A stretch of 64,000 nucleotides of DNA from an uncultured Pelagibacteraceae bacterium (GCA_902544065.1 CACCAS010000003.1:179424-243423); one strand, 5' to 3'. Counted from the stretch's first letter, positions 43,812 through 52,909 are shown. Numbers and translations are program-made. Notes: generated by a model from the letters alone, not told the origin.

Positions 43812-44795
43812 CTAACCCCAGCAAAGTTCTTTACCTATTTTCATCATCCCATTGGAATAAACTATTCCATTTTTTCTATCCTCATTTAGGAAACAGGGGC
43901 CATCAAGATCTATAAAATCTGCATACTTGTATAAGGGTAGTATTTGCATCATTGATACTGAGCTAGATACCATGCAGCCAAGCATGACCTTCAATCCTTT
44001 TTCTTTTGCTTGTTTTTGAATTTTTAAAGCCTCAGTCAAACCTCCCGTTTTGTCTAACTTAATATTTATTGTATCATATTTTGCGGAGATTTTATCTAAA
44101 TCAGAACTGTCGTGAAAAGACTCATCTGCGCATATAGAGATAGGATAGTTCATATTCAACAATTTATCGTCATCAGTAGATATCAGAGGCTGCTCTAAGA
44201 GATCAATCTTTGTTTTTACAAAAAGATCGATATTTTTATTTAAGTCATCTGCTTCAAATGACTCATTAGCATCAACTATAATTGTTGTATTGGGCAAACT
44301 CTCTCTTGCGTTAGTAAGAATTCTTTCTAAATTTTGATTATCTACTTTAATTTTTATTGTAGGAAATTCTCTATGTTGATAAATATCTTCAATCATTTTG
44401 TCTGGATCATCCAGCACAACTGTGTAACTGCTTGGAATTTCTTGAGGCTTTTGAATATCAAGCATTGACCATACAGACTCTTTCTTTTTTTTACTTTCTA
44501 AATCCCACAGAGCGCAATCAATCGCATTCCTTGCAGCTCCATTATTGATAAATTGATCAAGGTTTTTTTTGTTTATTTCTAAATTTTCAATACTATCTTT
44601 CAACTCAAGTATTTCTTTTTGAACACTTTCCAAAGTCTCATCATATCGTCCATAGGGAACGCATTCTCCTATTCCAATAAATTTATTGTCAGTAAGCTTT
44701 ACTTCAATTGTTTCAGCAGTATTTTTTGACCCCCTAGAAATATTAAAAGATTTATTTAATTGCCAAGATAAATGAGAAATATCAAGTCTAATCAT
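43812..44795 (-). CDS. dgcA: N-acetyl-D-glutamate racemase DgcA / dipeptide epimerase family
   Basis: Enolase-superfamily enzyme of the L-Ala-D/L-Glu epimerase group. 327 aa. Barrel residues: IKIKVDNQNL (Lys of KxK), VDANESFEADDL (Asp), LLEQPLISTDDD (Glu), CADESFHDSSDL (Asp) and INIKLDKTGGLTEAL (second catalytic Lys), then MLGCMVSSSVSM. It lies directly after a DUF1611/DgcN gene; that pairing is the D-glutamate catabolism module, in which DgcN acetylates D-glutamate and DgcA racemises the N-acetyl product. Without the neighbour it would be called a dipeptide epimerase. Confidence 0.85.
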   Translation of the reverse strand: MIRLDISHLSWQLNKSFNISRGSKNTAETIEVKLTDNKFIGIGECVPYGRYDETLESVQKEILELKDSIENLEINKKNLDQFINNGAARNAIDCALWDLESKKKKESVWSMLDIQKPQEIPSSYTVVLDDPDKMIEDIYQHREFPTIKIKVDNQNLERILTNARESLPNTTIIVDANESFEADDLNKNIDLFVKTKIDLLEQPLISTDDDKLLNMNYPISICADESFHDSSDLDKISAKYDTINIKLDKTGGLTEALKIQKQAKEKGLKVMLGCMVSSSVSMMQILPLYKYADFIDLDGPCFLNEDRKNGIVYSNGMMKIGKELCWG

Positions 44796-45791
44796 TTATA
44801 TTTTTTCTATTAGATCAATGAAAGGATCCAGGTTATCAGTTATTGGATCTATACAAGGCAGCTGGTATTTCGATGAAATTTCTTTTTTTATATCATTTTT
44901 GTTATCTTTCATCATAGAGGTATTAAGAGCAATGCCAATGCAGTGAATATTTTTATTAGTTAATTTACCGCACTGAATTGTTTGTTCTATCACATCACCT
45001 ATACTAGGCAGAGCAGCTTCGACACCTCTCATCTGAGTTCTAGTTGGCTCATGACAAACTATAAAAGCGTCTGGCTGACTTCCATGAAGTAGTCCAAGCG
45101 AAACGCCAGCAAATGAAGGGTGAAACAGTGAACCTTGTCCCTCAATTATATCCCAATGATCTCTATCATTATCAGGAGAAAGCCATTCTACTGCGCCAGA
45201 AATAAAATCAGATACTATCGCATCTATGGCAATGCCATTTTCAGCAATCAATACCCCTGTTTGACCAGTTGCTTTAAAAGATACTTTCATTTTTTTTTCA
45301 AGCATTGCTTTCTCTACGGCAAGAGCTGTATATTTTTTCCCAACCGAACAATCAGTACCGACTGTCAGTAATCGCTTTCCAGTTCGTTTAAATCCTTTTC
45401 CTGTGTCGAATTCAATGTTGTTATACCTAAGGTCATGTAATTTAACATTATGTTCAGCTGCAGCTTTAGATATTTCATCAAAAGAAGATAATCGAGAATG
45501 CATGCCGCTAGCGATATCTAAGCCAAGGGTTATTGCTTTTATGATTATATCAATCCAACCCTCAGGCATTTTTCCACCAGCGTTTACAACTCCGAGTACA
45601 AAAGTCTTAGCTCCACGAATAACTGCTTCTTCTAGGGAGATTTCATCAATGCCAAGACTTGATTTTGCATTCGGCAGCCTCATTTGACCAATACACCATT
45701 CTGGACGCCAAAAGTTAATTCCGGCAGCAGTCTTGATAGCTAATTCATCTTTTGCGTCACCCAAAAATAATAAGTATGGCTTGGATATCAT
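44796..45791 (-). CDS. dgcN: D-glutamate N-acetyltransferase DgcN (DUF1611)
   Basis: 331 aa. Rossmann-like N-terminal part (KPYLLFLGDAKDELAIKTAAGINFWRPEWCIGQMRLP), LDIASGMHSRLSS, and a P-loop-like domain LLTVGTDCSVGKKYTALAVEKAM, then SDFISGAVEWLSP and DIIEGQGSLFHPSFAGVSLGLLHGSQPDAFIVCHEP. This is the DUF1611 architecture now assigned to DgcN. Adjacent (0 bp) to dgcA on the same strand. The pair would let the cell use D-glutamate, for instance from peptidoglycan turnover or dissolved organic matter. Confidence 0.87.
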   Translation of the reverse strand: MISKPYLLFLGDAKDELAIKTAAGINFWRPEWCIGQMRLPNAKSSLGIDEISLEEAVIRGAKTFVLGVVNAGGKMPEGWIDIIIKAITLGLDIASGMHSRLSSFDEISKAAAEHNVKLHDLRYNNIEFDTGKGFKRTGKRLLTVGTDCSVGKKYTALAVEKAMLEKKMKVSFKATGQTGVLIAENGIAIDAIVSDFISGAVEWLSPDNDRDHWDIIEGQGSLFHPSFAGVSLGLLHGSQPDAFIVCHEPTRTQMRGVEAALPSIGDVIEQTIQCGKLTNKNIHCIGIALNTSMMKDNKNDIKKEISSKYQLPCIDPITDNLDPFIDLIEKI

Positions 45792-45884
45792 GTGATTAAG
45801 TCAGGATTTGCTGTGGAATGGATAGTTAGTAAAATGTGGATAACTTTTATTCATAATATTATTCTTGTAGCATAAAATATCGTT

Positions 45885-45985
45885 TTCTAAAATTAAGGTT
45901 CGCAATGGAACGTTCATGCGTTTAGGGGTTCGACCGGCCCCCGAAAAGCGCCAAAGTTAGAAAATTCTTGCTTTGGTGCTTTTTT
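45885..45985 (+). ncRNA. Candidate small RNA or terminator-bearing leader upstream of ferredoxin
   Basis: A 246-bp gap between dgcN and the ferredoxin gene contains GGGG (45925-45928) facing CCCC(C) (45938-45942), then a strong intrinsic terminator: AGCGCCAAAG (45947-45956), a loop with an inner AGAA/TTCT pair, CTTTGGTGCT (45971-45980) and six T. AT-rich promoter-like sequence lies about 45855-45880. Either a roughly 100-nt sRNA ends here, or this is a leader that attenuates the ferredoxin gene 52 bp further on. The 5' end is a guess. Confidence 0.5.
45947..45985 (+). terminator. Intrinsic terminator ahead of the ferredoxin gene
   Basis: A 10-bp stem (AGCGCCAAAG with CTTTGGTGCT, one G-U) and run of six T at 45980-45985. 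No protein-coding gene on the plus strand ends upstream within 1.9 kb, so it must terminate either a non-coding transcript or the leader of the ferredoxin mRNA. Confidence 0.85.
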
Positions 45986-46037
45986 GATGTATTTGAACCA
46001 TAAAATAACACTATTTATTAATCTTCTGAGAAGCGCA

Positions 46038-46358
46038 ATGGCTAAGATCAAATATATCGAATTCGATGGAAAAGAGCATGAAATCGAAGTTAGTAACGGC
46101 CTCACTGTTATGGAAGGGGCAATAAAAAATAAAATCCCAGGTATTGACGCAGATTGTGGAGGAGCCTGTGCCTGTGCGACTTGCCATGTGTATGTGGCAG
46201 ATGAGTGGATTAATAAACTTCCAAATAAAGATGACTCAGAAGAAGATATGCTTGATTTTGCTTTTGAAGTAAAAGAAAGCAGTAGGTTAAGTTGTCAAAT
46301 TACAGTTTCTGATGAATTGGATGGACTGATCGTTAAAATGCCTGAAAAGCAATTTTAA
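46038..46358 (+). CDS. 2Fe-2S ferredoxin, adrenodoxin/Isc type
   Basis: 107 aa electron carrier. The ATG at 46038 gives [18 protein letters not shown]; longer in-frame extension upstream is not family-like. Cluster ligands: [17 protein letters not shown] (CxxxxxCxxC) and the fourth Cys in SRLSCQITV. The acidic helix [13 protein letters not shown] is the reductase/P450 interaction patch. A ferredoxin-NADP reductase-like gene lies 1.2 kb downstream at 47527, a plausible electron donor, and a monooxygenase is in the same cluster. Confidence 0.93.
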   Translation: MAKIKYIEFDGKEHEIEVSNGLTVMEGAIKNKIPGIDADCGGACACATCHVYVADEWINKLPNKDDSEEDMLDFAFEVKESSRLSCQITVSDELDGLIVKMPEKQF

Positions 46359-46882
46359 GAGTCTTGAAGTTTACAATTTAGATTGTTCTGTATTTCATTT
46401 AATTTTTCAACATTTGAACCATTTCCAACAAATTGTCTCATTAGCATAAGACCTTTATTTGAAGGCGAAACTACTATAAATCCATCTGAGACTTTTGTTG
46501 GCATAGATCCTGGACCAAACAAATACATCTTAAGTTTACCAAAGTTATGTGAATTTTCATTTACTGTAGAAAAATTGTCGGTATTTTCTGAAAAAAACGA
46601 AATTGACCAATAAGTTTCAGGAACTTCAGTTTCGATCACTAATGGAAAATATGTAACATCGTAAACGCATCCTCCATAGAGAATATCTGCACTGGGTCTT
46701 ATGACCTCAGTAAAATCTGATGTTGGCAAATCACGAGCGAATGAATTATTAATCATATTTTGCTCTTCCCAATTTCGTCCGACGTACTTCATCATTAACG
46801 TGGGCGTGTAATAAATAATTATCAAATGTAATAGAAATCCTATTATTGCAAGTAAAGATAGTTTTTTTAAAAAGCTATTCAT
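46355..46882 (-). CDS. DUF1254-domain membrane-anchored protein
   Basis: 175 aa: a single N-terminal membrane helix ([20 protein letters not shown]) then [43 protein letters not shown], which fits the DUF1254 pattern (NPDxLYxxxxYDxxxxPxxxxxP..YWSxxxY). Overlaps the upstream DUF1214 gene by 8 bp; the two domains are fused in larger bacterial proteins, so they probably act together in the envelope. Function unknown. Confidence 0.78.
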   Translation of the reverse strand: MNSFLKKLSLLAIIGFLLHLIIIYYTPTLMMKYVGRNWEEQNMINNSFARDLPTSDFTEVIRPSADILYGGCVYDVTYFPLVIETEVPETYWSISFFSENTDNFSTVNENSHNFGKLKMYLFGPGSMPTKVSDGFIVVSPSNKGLMLMRQFVGNGSNVEKLNEIQNNLNCKLQDS

Positions 46883-47474
46883 CTTTACACCTCAATTTCT
46901 CTATTTTTGGTAAATCCACTCTTTTTAACTTCGAAAAATATTCCTCTCCAGGCAAATATATTCTTAGCGCAACTGAAAAGTGCTCGTCATTAGGAACTCT
47001 AATCCAGTTTTTTTCAGAAATTTCAGAAATAAAATTATCTTCGCTTGTTAAAAAAATCTCAAATCCGCCTTCAAAATTAAAGTCAACCGTCTCACTGTTT
47101 AAGGCATAGATTTTTTCATCGTTCTCAACTAAATAGCCATCTTCATTGTAGACAGTAATGCTCCACCATCTAGACTCAATGTCATCCCCAATAATATTGT
47201 AAGTACAATTTCCTATTAATTTTACATCTTCTATATCGTTAAATGCATGAAAATATGCTGCCTCCGGCTTTGAAAGAGCAAATGTTCCTCGCATTGCAAC
47301 AGCAGCTCTTGTGTACATGTCTCTATCTTTGTCACCTGGGGATGGCAAAATCTGCCAATTATCATTTTTTATAAATGCAAATTCCTTATAAAGCTTGGCT
47401 GAAGTGTAAGTAAAAGCAATGGCAATTAGTATCACAGCAATTAAATATAAGAGGTATCTGCGTAAAAAAATCAT
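46875..47474 (-). CDS. DUF1214-domain membrane-anchored protein
   Basis: 199 aa: an N-terminal membrane helix (YLLYLIAVILIAIAFTYTSA), then YTRAAVAMRGTFALSKPEAAYFHAFND, RWWSITVYNEDGYLVENDEKIYAL, and NWIRVPNDEHFSVALRIYLPGEEYF, the DUF1214 hallmark (WSxTxYd...NWLPxPxg.F.l.lRxYxP). Upstream partner of the DUF1254 gene. The two periplasmic domains are related jelly-roll-like folds of unknown role. Confidence 0.82.
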   Translation of the reverse strand: MIFLRRYLLYLIAVILIAIAFTYTSAKLYKEFAFIKNDNWQILPSPGDKDRDMYTRAAVAMRGTFALSKPEAAYFHAFNDIEDVKLIGNCTYNIIGDDIESRWWSITVYNEDGYLVENDEKIYALNSETVDFNFEGGFEIFLTSEDNFISEISEKNWIRVPNDEHFSVALRIYLPGEEYFSKLKRVDLPKIEKLRCKDE

Positions 47475-47526
47475 TGTATAATCAATAAGTAATATTATTT
47501 ATTATCATATAACAAGGAATAAATAT

Positions 47527-48552
47527 ATGTCTGAAACTATCAAAACTGATTGCTTAATAATTGGAGGCGGTCCTGTAGGTTTATTTGCAGTCTTTGAATT
47601 GGGAATATTGGGACTTGATAGTCATGTTGTAGATAACCTCGATAAAATTGGTGGACAATGCGCCGAATTATATCCGGACAAACCTATTTATGATATTCCT
47701 GCTTTACCTGAGTGTACGGGTTTATCATTAATTGAAAATCTTCAAAAACAAATCAAACCTTTCAATACACCCTTTCATTTAAACGAAAGAATTAATGAAA
47801 TATCAAACCATAAGAATGTTTGGAAATTAAAAACTTCAAGTGACAAAGTGTTTGAAACCCCAAATATATTTATAGCTGGTGGAGTTGGATCGTTTGAGCC
47901 ACGCAAGCCTCCAATTGAAAATGTTTCTAAGTTTGAAAATAAAGGTATTCAATACTCCATTCCGGACAAAAATTATTATACTAATAAAAAAATCATAATA
48001 TTTGGTGGAGGCGATAGTGCTCTAGATTGGGCAGTTGAACTTTCTAAAATAGCTTCACATATCACATTGGTCCATAGAAGAGAAGAATTTAAAGCTGCAA
48101 ATCATACCGTTAGTTTAATGAAAGAACTGGTCAAAGAAGGGAAAGTGGACTTAATAACTAAAAATCAGATAAGCGACGTTCAAGGCAGTGAAAGAGTTGA
48201 AAGAGCAATCATTAAAGATAATGATGGAAATGAAAAATCATTAGATTGTGATGAGATTTTAATTTTCTATGGATTAAAGATGGAGCTTGGACCTATTAAT
48301 GATTGGGGTCTTAACTTGAACGAAAAACAAATTGAAGTAAATACTGAAAATTTTGAGACAAATCTAGCGGGTGTATTTGCAATGGGAGACATTTCATATT
48401 ATCCAGGTAAACTAAAGCTAATTCTATCAGGATTCCATGAAGCTGCATTAGCAGCTCAAAAAGCTTTTGTGCGAGCTAGGCCCGATGAAACATTAACTTT
48501 TCGATATACGACTTCATCAAGCGATATTCAAAAGAAATTAGGGGTAAAATAA
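47527..48552 (+). CDS. Ferredoxin/flavodoxin-NADP+ reductase, thioredoxin-reductase-like type
   Basis: 341 aa FAD/NADPH flavoprotein. FAD-binding GGGPVGLFAVFELGILGL, then DKIGGQCAELYPDKPIYDIPALPECTG, NADPH-binding FGGGDSALDWAVELSK, HRREEFKA (2'-phosphate arginines) and FAMGDISYYPGKLKLILSGFHEAALAA. There is no CxxC redox pair, so it is the ferredoxin reductase (YumC-like) group rather than a true thioredoxin reductase. AAGGAATAAAT precedes the ATG. Likely electron donor for the nearby ferredoxin; first gene of a four-gene run. Confidence 0.9.
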   Translation: MSETIKTDCLIIGGGPVGLFAVFELGILGLDSHVVDNLDKIGGQCAELYPDKPIYDIPALPECTGLSLIENLQKQIKPFNTPFHLNERINEISNHKNVWKLKTSSDKVFETPNIFIAGGVGSFEPRKPPIENVSKFENKGIQYSIPDKNYYTNKKIIIFGGGDSALDWAVELSKIASHITLVHRREEFKAANHTVSLMKELVKEGKVDLITKNQISDVQGSERVERAIIKDNDGNEKSLDCDEILIFYGLKMELGPINDWGLNLNEKQIEVNTENFETNLAGVFAMGDISYYPGKLKLILSGFHEAALAAQKAFVRARPDETLTFRYTTSSSDIQKKLGVK

Positions 48553-49179
48553 TTGCTTCAAAAACTTTACGATAAATATGTCTGCCCTCATCTCATAAAT
48601 TATGCCATGCAAATGAAGCCGTTCAGAAAACAGAGAGAAAAAGTAATACCCTCTGCGTCAGGCAGGGTCTTAGAAATCGGTATAGGTTCAGGGTTAAATT
48701 TTAATTATTACAACAAAGAAAATGTATCAGAGGTATTTGCAGTTGAGCCAGATGGAATATTATTAGAAAAAGCAAAACAAAATGCAAAAATAAACAATAT
48801 AAATTTGAATGTTCAGCAACTAAAAGCTGAAGAATTGCCTTTTGATAATAACTCATTTGATACAATAATTAGTACATACACCATGTGTTCTATACCCGGC
48901 CTCAGCAGTGCAATGTCTGAAATCAATAGGGTTACGAAGCCAAATGGTAAATTTCTATTTTCAGAGCATGGAAAATCTCCTGACATAAATGTTTTTAAGT
49001 GGCAAAAAAGAATGAATGCGATCCAAAAAAGAATAGCCGGTGGCTGTCACTTAGATGTAGACATTCCAAATGAAATAACAAAAGCTAATTTTAAATTGAA
49101 TAAAATTGATAGCATGTATGTTCCTGGGCCAAAATTTTTAAGTTATCATTATTGGGGCATTGCTAGTCCCCTGAAATAA
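48553..49179 (+). CDS. Class I SAM-dependent methyltransferase (METTL7-like)
   Basis: 208 aa; TTG start directly abutting the reductase stop, with GGGG upstream. SAM site VLEIGIGSGLNFNYY, VEPDGILLEKAK, AEELPFDNNSFDTIISTYTMCSIPGLSSAMSEINRVTKPNGKFLFSEHG. The ending RIAGGCHLDVDIPNEI resembles the METTL7 family (GGCxxxRD), whose animal members methylate thiols; UbiE-like alternatives are possible. Substrate unknown; thiol, lipid or quinone substrates would all fit the neighbourhood. Confidence 0.85.
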   Translation: MLQKLYDKYVCPHLINYAMQMKPFRKQREKVIPSASGRVLEIGIGSGLNFNYYNKENVSEVFAVEPDGILLEKAKQNAKINNINLNVQQLKAEELPFDNNSFDTIISTYTMCSIPGLSSAMSEINRVTKPNGKFLFSEHGKSPDINVFKWQKRMNAIQKRIAGGCHLDVDIPNEITKANFKLNKIDSMYVPGPKFLSYHYWGIASPLK

Positions 49180-49182
49180 ACT

Positions 49183-49812
49183 ATGTTGATGCGACAAACT
49201 TTAGACTACGTTTTTTCAAATGCTGAAAAAAATAATCCAAAATCAATTTTACAAACGATTGATAATTTTGTTCTTGAAAGCGGTCAGTTCTTAATGAATG
49301 TGGGTCCAGAAAAAGGAGAAATTCTCAGTGACTGTCTTGTAAATTCAAAACCAAATAATGTTATTGAGTTAGGGACTTTTATTGGATATTCAGCAGTATT
49401 AATCTCATCTACCATTGGAGAAAAAAGCAAATTAACTTCAATTGACTCAGACAATCACTCTATAGAAATAGCGAGAGAACTAATCAACTTTGCTGGGTTA
49501 AATGATAAAGTAAATTTGATGCATGGAAGCGCTGAAGAAATTATACCCAAATTAAATTTTAATGCTGATTTTGTGTTTATTGATCATGCAAAGAAAAAGT
49601 ATCTTTCAGATTTAAAGCTTTTGGAGACTGAGGGAATAATTCATAAGAAATGTACTGTATTTGCTGACAATGTAGGGATTTTCAAGGATGAAATGGTGGA
49701 ATACTTTCATCATGTAAGAAATTCTGGGAAATATCAGTCTCAAAATTTTAGCTCGAAATTAGAGTATAGAAATAATATATATGATGAAGTGGAAATATCG
49801 ATTAAGAATTAA
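49183..49812 (+). CDS. Catechol O-methyltransferase-like enzyme
   Basis: 209 aa with strong resemblance to animal-type COMT: ELGTFIGYSAVLISS (SAM), NFAGLNDKVNLMHGSAEEIIP, FIDHAKKKYLSDLKLLETEGII (first metal-binding Asp, COMT DHWKxRY) and FADNVG (metal-binding Asp-Asn). Ending EYRNNIYDEVEISIK as in COMT. All three Mg ligands appear present. Implies O-methylation of a catechol-like or related diol. Three bp after the preceding methyltransferase gene. Confidence 0.88.
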   Translation: MLMRQTLDYVFSNAEKNNPKSILQTIDNFVLESGQFLMNVGPEKGEILSDCLVNSKPNNVIELGTFIGYSAVLISSTIGEKSKLTSIDSDNHSIEIARELINFAGLNDKVNLMHGSAEEIIPKLNFNADFVFIDHAKKKYLSDLKLLETEGIIHKKCTVFADNVGIFKDEMVEYFHHVRNSGKYQSQNFSSKLEYRNNIYDEVEISIKN

Positions 49813-49817
49813 CTATC

Positions 49818-51269
49818 ATGGAAACTAGCAATCATTTTAATGTTATTGTAATTGGTGCTGGAATTTCTGGCATTGGTGCTGGATATTATTTAAAGAAGAA
49901 TTGTCCAAACAAATCATTTTGTATAATAGAAGGAAGAGAGAACATCGGCGGTACATGGGATTTGTTTAGGTATCCAGGAATAAGATCAGATTCTGATATG
50001 TTTACACTTGGCTACGCTTTCAAACCTTGGAAAGAACAAAAAACAATTGCAAACGGACCCTCAATTTTAAGTTATTTAGAAGAAACAGTTGAAGAAAATA
50101 ATTTACGTGAGAAAATAAAGTTTAGTCATAAAGTCTTAAGCGCTAATTGGAATTCAGGCAGTCAAAAATGGGAGGTAAGAGCCGCCCATCATGAACAAGA
50201 AATACTGTTAACTGCCAATTTTCTTTTCATGGGAACAGGATATTATAATTATGATGAAGGATATACTCCTCAATTTAATGATCTTGATAAGTATGAAGGT
50301 AAACTAATACATCCTCAGAAGTGGCCTGAAGATTATGATTATACAGATAAGAAAATGGTTGTAATTGGTAGTGGCGCTACAGCAGCTACTATAATTCCTG
50401 AATTATCTAAAAAAGCAAAACATGTCACGATGTTACAACGCTCACCGACATACTATTTTCCAAGTCCTGATGAAGATAGGTTTGCAAATTTTTTGAAAAA
50501 ATTATTACCATCACAAATGTCATATACACTTATTAGGTTACGGAATGTATTTTTTCAGCAACTTCTATATAGAATTTGTCGATCATATCCCAAATACGTA
50601 AAACGAAAACTCATAGATGGAGTAAAAAAATTATTGCCTAATCATGATATTTCAAAAAATTTCACTCCACGATACTATCCGTGGGAACAACGAATGTGCC
50701 TAATTCCAAATGGCGATTTATTTGAGTCTATTCGAGAAAATAGGGCATCAGTCGTTACAGACCATATTGACCGGTTTACATCCAAGGGTATTACACTTAA
50801 ATCAGGCCAAAAAATTGAGGCTGATGTGGTAGTAACTGCAACAGGTTTAAACTTACAATCTTTTGGTGGCGTACAAGTGCATATTGACGGAAAGTTGGTT
50901 GAACCCTCTGAAACCATGACTTACAAAAGTATGATGTTCAGTGGAATCCCAAATTTTGTAAATTCTTTTGGTTATATCAATGCATCATGGACGCTAAAAG
51001 CTGATTTAACCTGCGAGTATGCATGTCGCTTGATAAATTATCTCGATAAAAATAACTACAGTCATTGTGTGCCAAGGGTCCCAGTAGATGTAAAAGCTGA
51101 AAAAGATTGGCTAGCAACCGAGTTTTCATCAGGATACATTCATAGAGCTATTCATTTATTTCCCCAACAAGGCAGCAGGTCACCATGGGTAAACACACAA
51201 AATTATTTTAAAGATTTTTTTGGAATAAAATATGGTCGTCTCAATGACGACTCGATTCACTTTTCCTAA
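49818..51269 (+). CDS. Flavin-containing / Baeyer-Villiger-type monooxygenase
   Basis: 483 aa class B flavoprotein monooxygenase: FAD site IGAGISGIGAGYYL, ENIGGTWDLFRYPGIRSDSDMFTLGYAFKPW as in EthA-type BVMOs, the fingerprint YEGKLIHPQKWPED (FxGxxxHxxxWP with Phe to Tyr), NADPH site IGSGATAATIIPEL, and VVTATGLNL near the C-terminus. Such enzymes insert oxygen next to ketones or oxidise sulfur/nitrogen. Fourth in the tight run with the reductase and two methyltransferases; its stop overlaps the convergent acyl-CoA synthetase by 4 bp. Confidence 0.9.
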   Translation: METSNHFNVIVIGAGISGIGAGYYLKKNCPNKSFCIIEGRENIGGTWDLFRYPGIRSDSDMFTLGYAFKPWKEQKTIANGPSILSYLEETVEENNLREKIKFSHKVLSANWNSGSQKWEVRAAHHEQEILLTANFLFMGTGYYNYDEGYTPQFNDLDKYEGKLIHPQKWPEDYDYTDKKMVVIGSGATAATIIPELSKKAKHVTMLQRSPTYYFPSPDEDRFANFLKKLLPSQMSYTLIRLRNVFFQQLLYRICRSYPKYVKRKLIDGVKKLLPNHDISKNFTPRYYPWEQRMCLIPNGDLFESIRENRASVVTDHIDRFTSKGITLKSGQKIEADVVVTATGLNLQSFGGVQVHIDGKLVEPSETMTYKSMMFSGIPNFVNSFGYINASWTLKADLTCEYACRLINYLDKNNYSHCVPRVPVDVKAEKDWLATEFSSGYIHRAIHLFPQQGSRSPWVNTQNYFKDFFGIKYGRLNDDSIHFS

Positions 51270-52909
51270 GCGTCGGTAGCTTTAGCCATTTCTCTGAGTT
51301 CATACTTCAATATCTTTCCAGTCGAAGTTTTGGGCAGCTCAGTAAAAACAACTTTTTTTGGACACTTAAAACCAGCAAGAGTTTCTTTGCAAAAAGATAT
51401 TATGTCCTTTTCAGAAATACTATCGTCTTGACTTTTCAATTCAATAAAAGCACAAGGCGTTTCTCCCCATTTTTCATCAGGCTTTGCAACAACTGCTGCA
51501 AATAGAACTGATGGGTGCTTATACAAAGTATTTTCTATCTCAACTGAAGACACATTTTCACCCCCAGAAATAATAATATCTTTGCTTCTATCCTTGATTT
51601 GGACATATCCATTCGGGTGCATTACTGCTAAATCTCCAGAATGAAACCAACCCCCTGACATAGACTTATCAGTTTCTTCTTTGTTTTTGAGGTAGCCTTT
51701 CATAACGCAATTACCTTTAATCATGATTTCACCAATTTCTTCACCGTCATTTTTGACTTCTTTCATGGTTTCAGGATTCATAACTGTAAGACCTTCCATC
51801 ATTGGAAACTTTACCCCTTGCATTGATCGCAACCTTGATTGTTCCTCTACTGATAATTCATTCCATTCATCTTGCCACGCACACATAGATACATGACCAT
51901 AAGTTTCAGTTAATCCATATACATGTGTTACATCAAAACCCATCTGTTGGACTGCTTCAAGAGTTGCAGCGGGAGGTGGTGCTCCTGCGGTAACGACATT
52001 AACTTTGTGAGAATAGTCCCTTTTTTCTTCTTCAGTTGCCTGAGCGATGAAATTTAACACAATAGGTGCCCCTCCAAAGTGTGTAACTTTATGATCAGCT
52101 ATTGCATCAAAAAGATTTTTTGCTGAAACGTATCTTAAGCATACGCTTGTTCCTGCCAAGGCAGTTAGTGTGTAGGGATTGCCCCAGCCATTACAATGAA
52201 ACATCGGGACTACCCACATGTAAGTTGGATGCATGGCCATGCTAAATGCTGTAACTGAACCCAATGCCATTAAATATGAACCTCGATGATGGTAAACTAC
52301 ACCTTTAGGTAGGCCTGTAGTTCCTGATGTATAGTTAAGAGCAAGTGAGTCCCATTCATCTTCTGGCAAAAGCCATTTAAAATTTTCGTCACCAGTTTTA
52401 AGGAACTCTTCATAATTTAGACTCCCGAGATTTTCTCCAGCACCTTTTGGATGATTAGCGAGTTCATCATCGATATCTATAACTAAAGGTTTAGTTTTTA
52501 TTTTGTTTAATACTTCCTTCATGGTAGGTGAAAGTTCATTATCGGTGATTACCACTTTTGCTTCTCCGTGCTCGAGAATATAAGAAATAGTATCTACATC
52601 TAATCTAATATTAATTGTATTAATTATTGCTCCAATCATCGGAATTCCATAATGGGCTTCGTAAATTTCTGGAGTATTAAAGCACAAGACTGCAACTGTA
52701 TCGCCTTTGCCAACACCTTTTTTTGTAAGAGCGCTAGCTAGCTGTTTACTTCGCTTAAAAGTATCTGACCATGTATAGCTTTTAGAGCCATGAACAATTG
52801 ATTGTCTATTGGGATAAACTTCAGCTGATCTCTGCAAAAAACTTAATGGAGAAAGAGGCGTGAAGTTAGCGTGATTCTTATCTAAATTAGTATTATACAT
52901 ATCTGTCAT
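51266..52909 (-). CDS. Acyl-CoA synthetase (AMP-forming), DmdB-like candidate
   Basis: 547 aa ANL-superfamily ligase: P-loop LNYTSGTTGLPKGVVYHH, HCNGWGNPYTL, YGLTETYGHVSMCAW, GWFHSGDLAVMHPNGYVQIKDRSKDIIISGGENVSSVEIE and the C-terminal catalytic Lys in LPKTSTGKILKYELRE. The N-terminus PLSPLSFLQRSAEVYPNRQSIVHGS belongs to the short/medium-chain acyl-CoA synthetase group. Overlaps the end of fhs by 1 bp, so it is cotranscribed with a C1 gene. That link, with the DmdA-like gene across the divergent promoter, makes a methylthiopropionate- or other methyl-donor-product ligase worth considering. Confidence 0.88.
   Translation of the reverse strand: MTDMYNTNLDKNHANFTPLSPLSFLQRSAEVYPNRQSIVHGSKSYTWSDTFKRSKQLASALTKKGVGKGDTVAVLCFNTPEIYEAHYGIPMIGAIINTINIRLDVDTISYILEHGEAKVVITDNELSPTMKEVLNKIKTKPLVIDIDDELANHPKGAGENLGSLNYEEFLKTGDENFKWLLPEDEWDSLALNYTSGTTGLPKGVVYHHRGSYLMALGSVTAFSMAMHPTYMWVVPMFHCNGWGNPYTLTALAGTSVCLRYVSAKNLFDAIADHKVTHFGGAPIVLNFIAQATEEEKRDYSHKVNVVTAGAPPPAATLEAVQQMGFDVTHVYGLTETYGHVSMCAWQDEWNELSVEEQSRLRSMQGVKFPMMEGLTVMNPETMKEVKNDGEEIGEIMIKGNCVMKGYLKNKEETDKSMSGGWFHSGDLAVMHPNGYVQIKDRSKDIIISGGENVSSVEIENTLYKHPSVLFAAVVAKPDEKWGETPCAFIELKSQDDSISEKDIISFCKETLAGFKCPKKVVFTELPKTSTGKILKYELREMAKATDA

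Noticed and set aside
45895..45945. A possible tRNA, suggested by GGGGTTCGACC.
   Set aside because: No cloverleaf can be drawn: no acceptor stem, anticodon arm or 3' end in the right positions.
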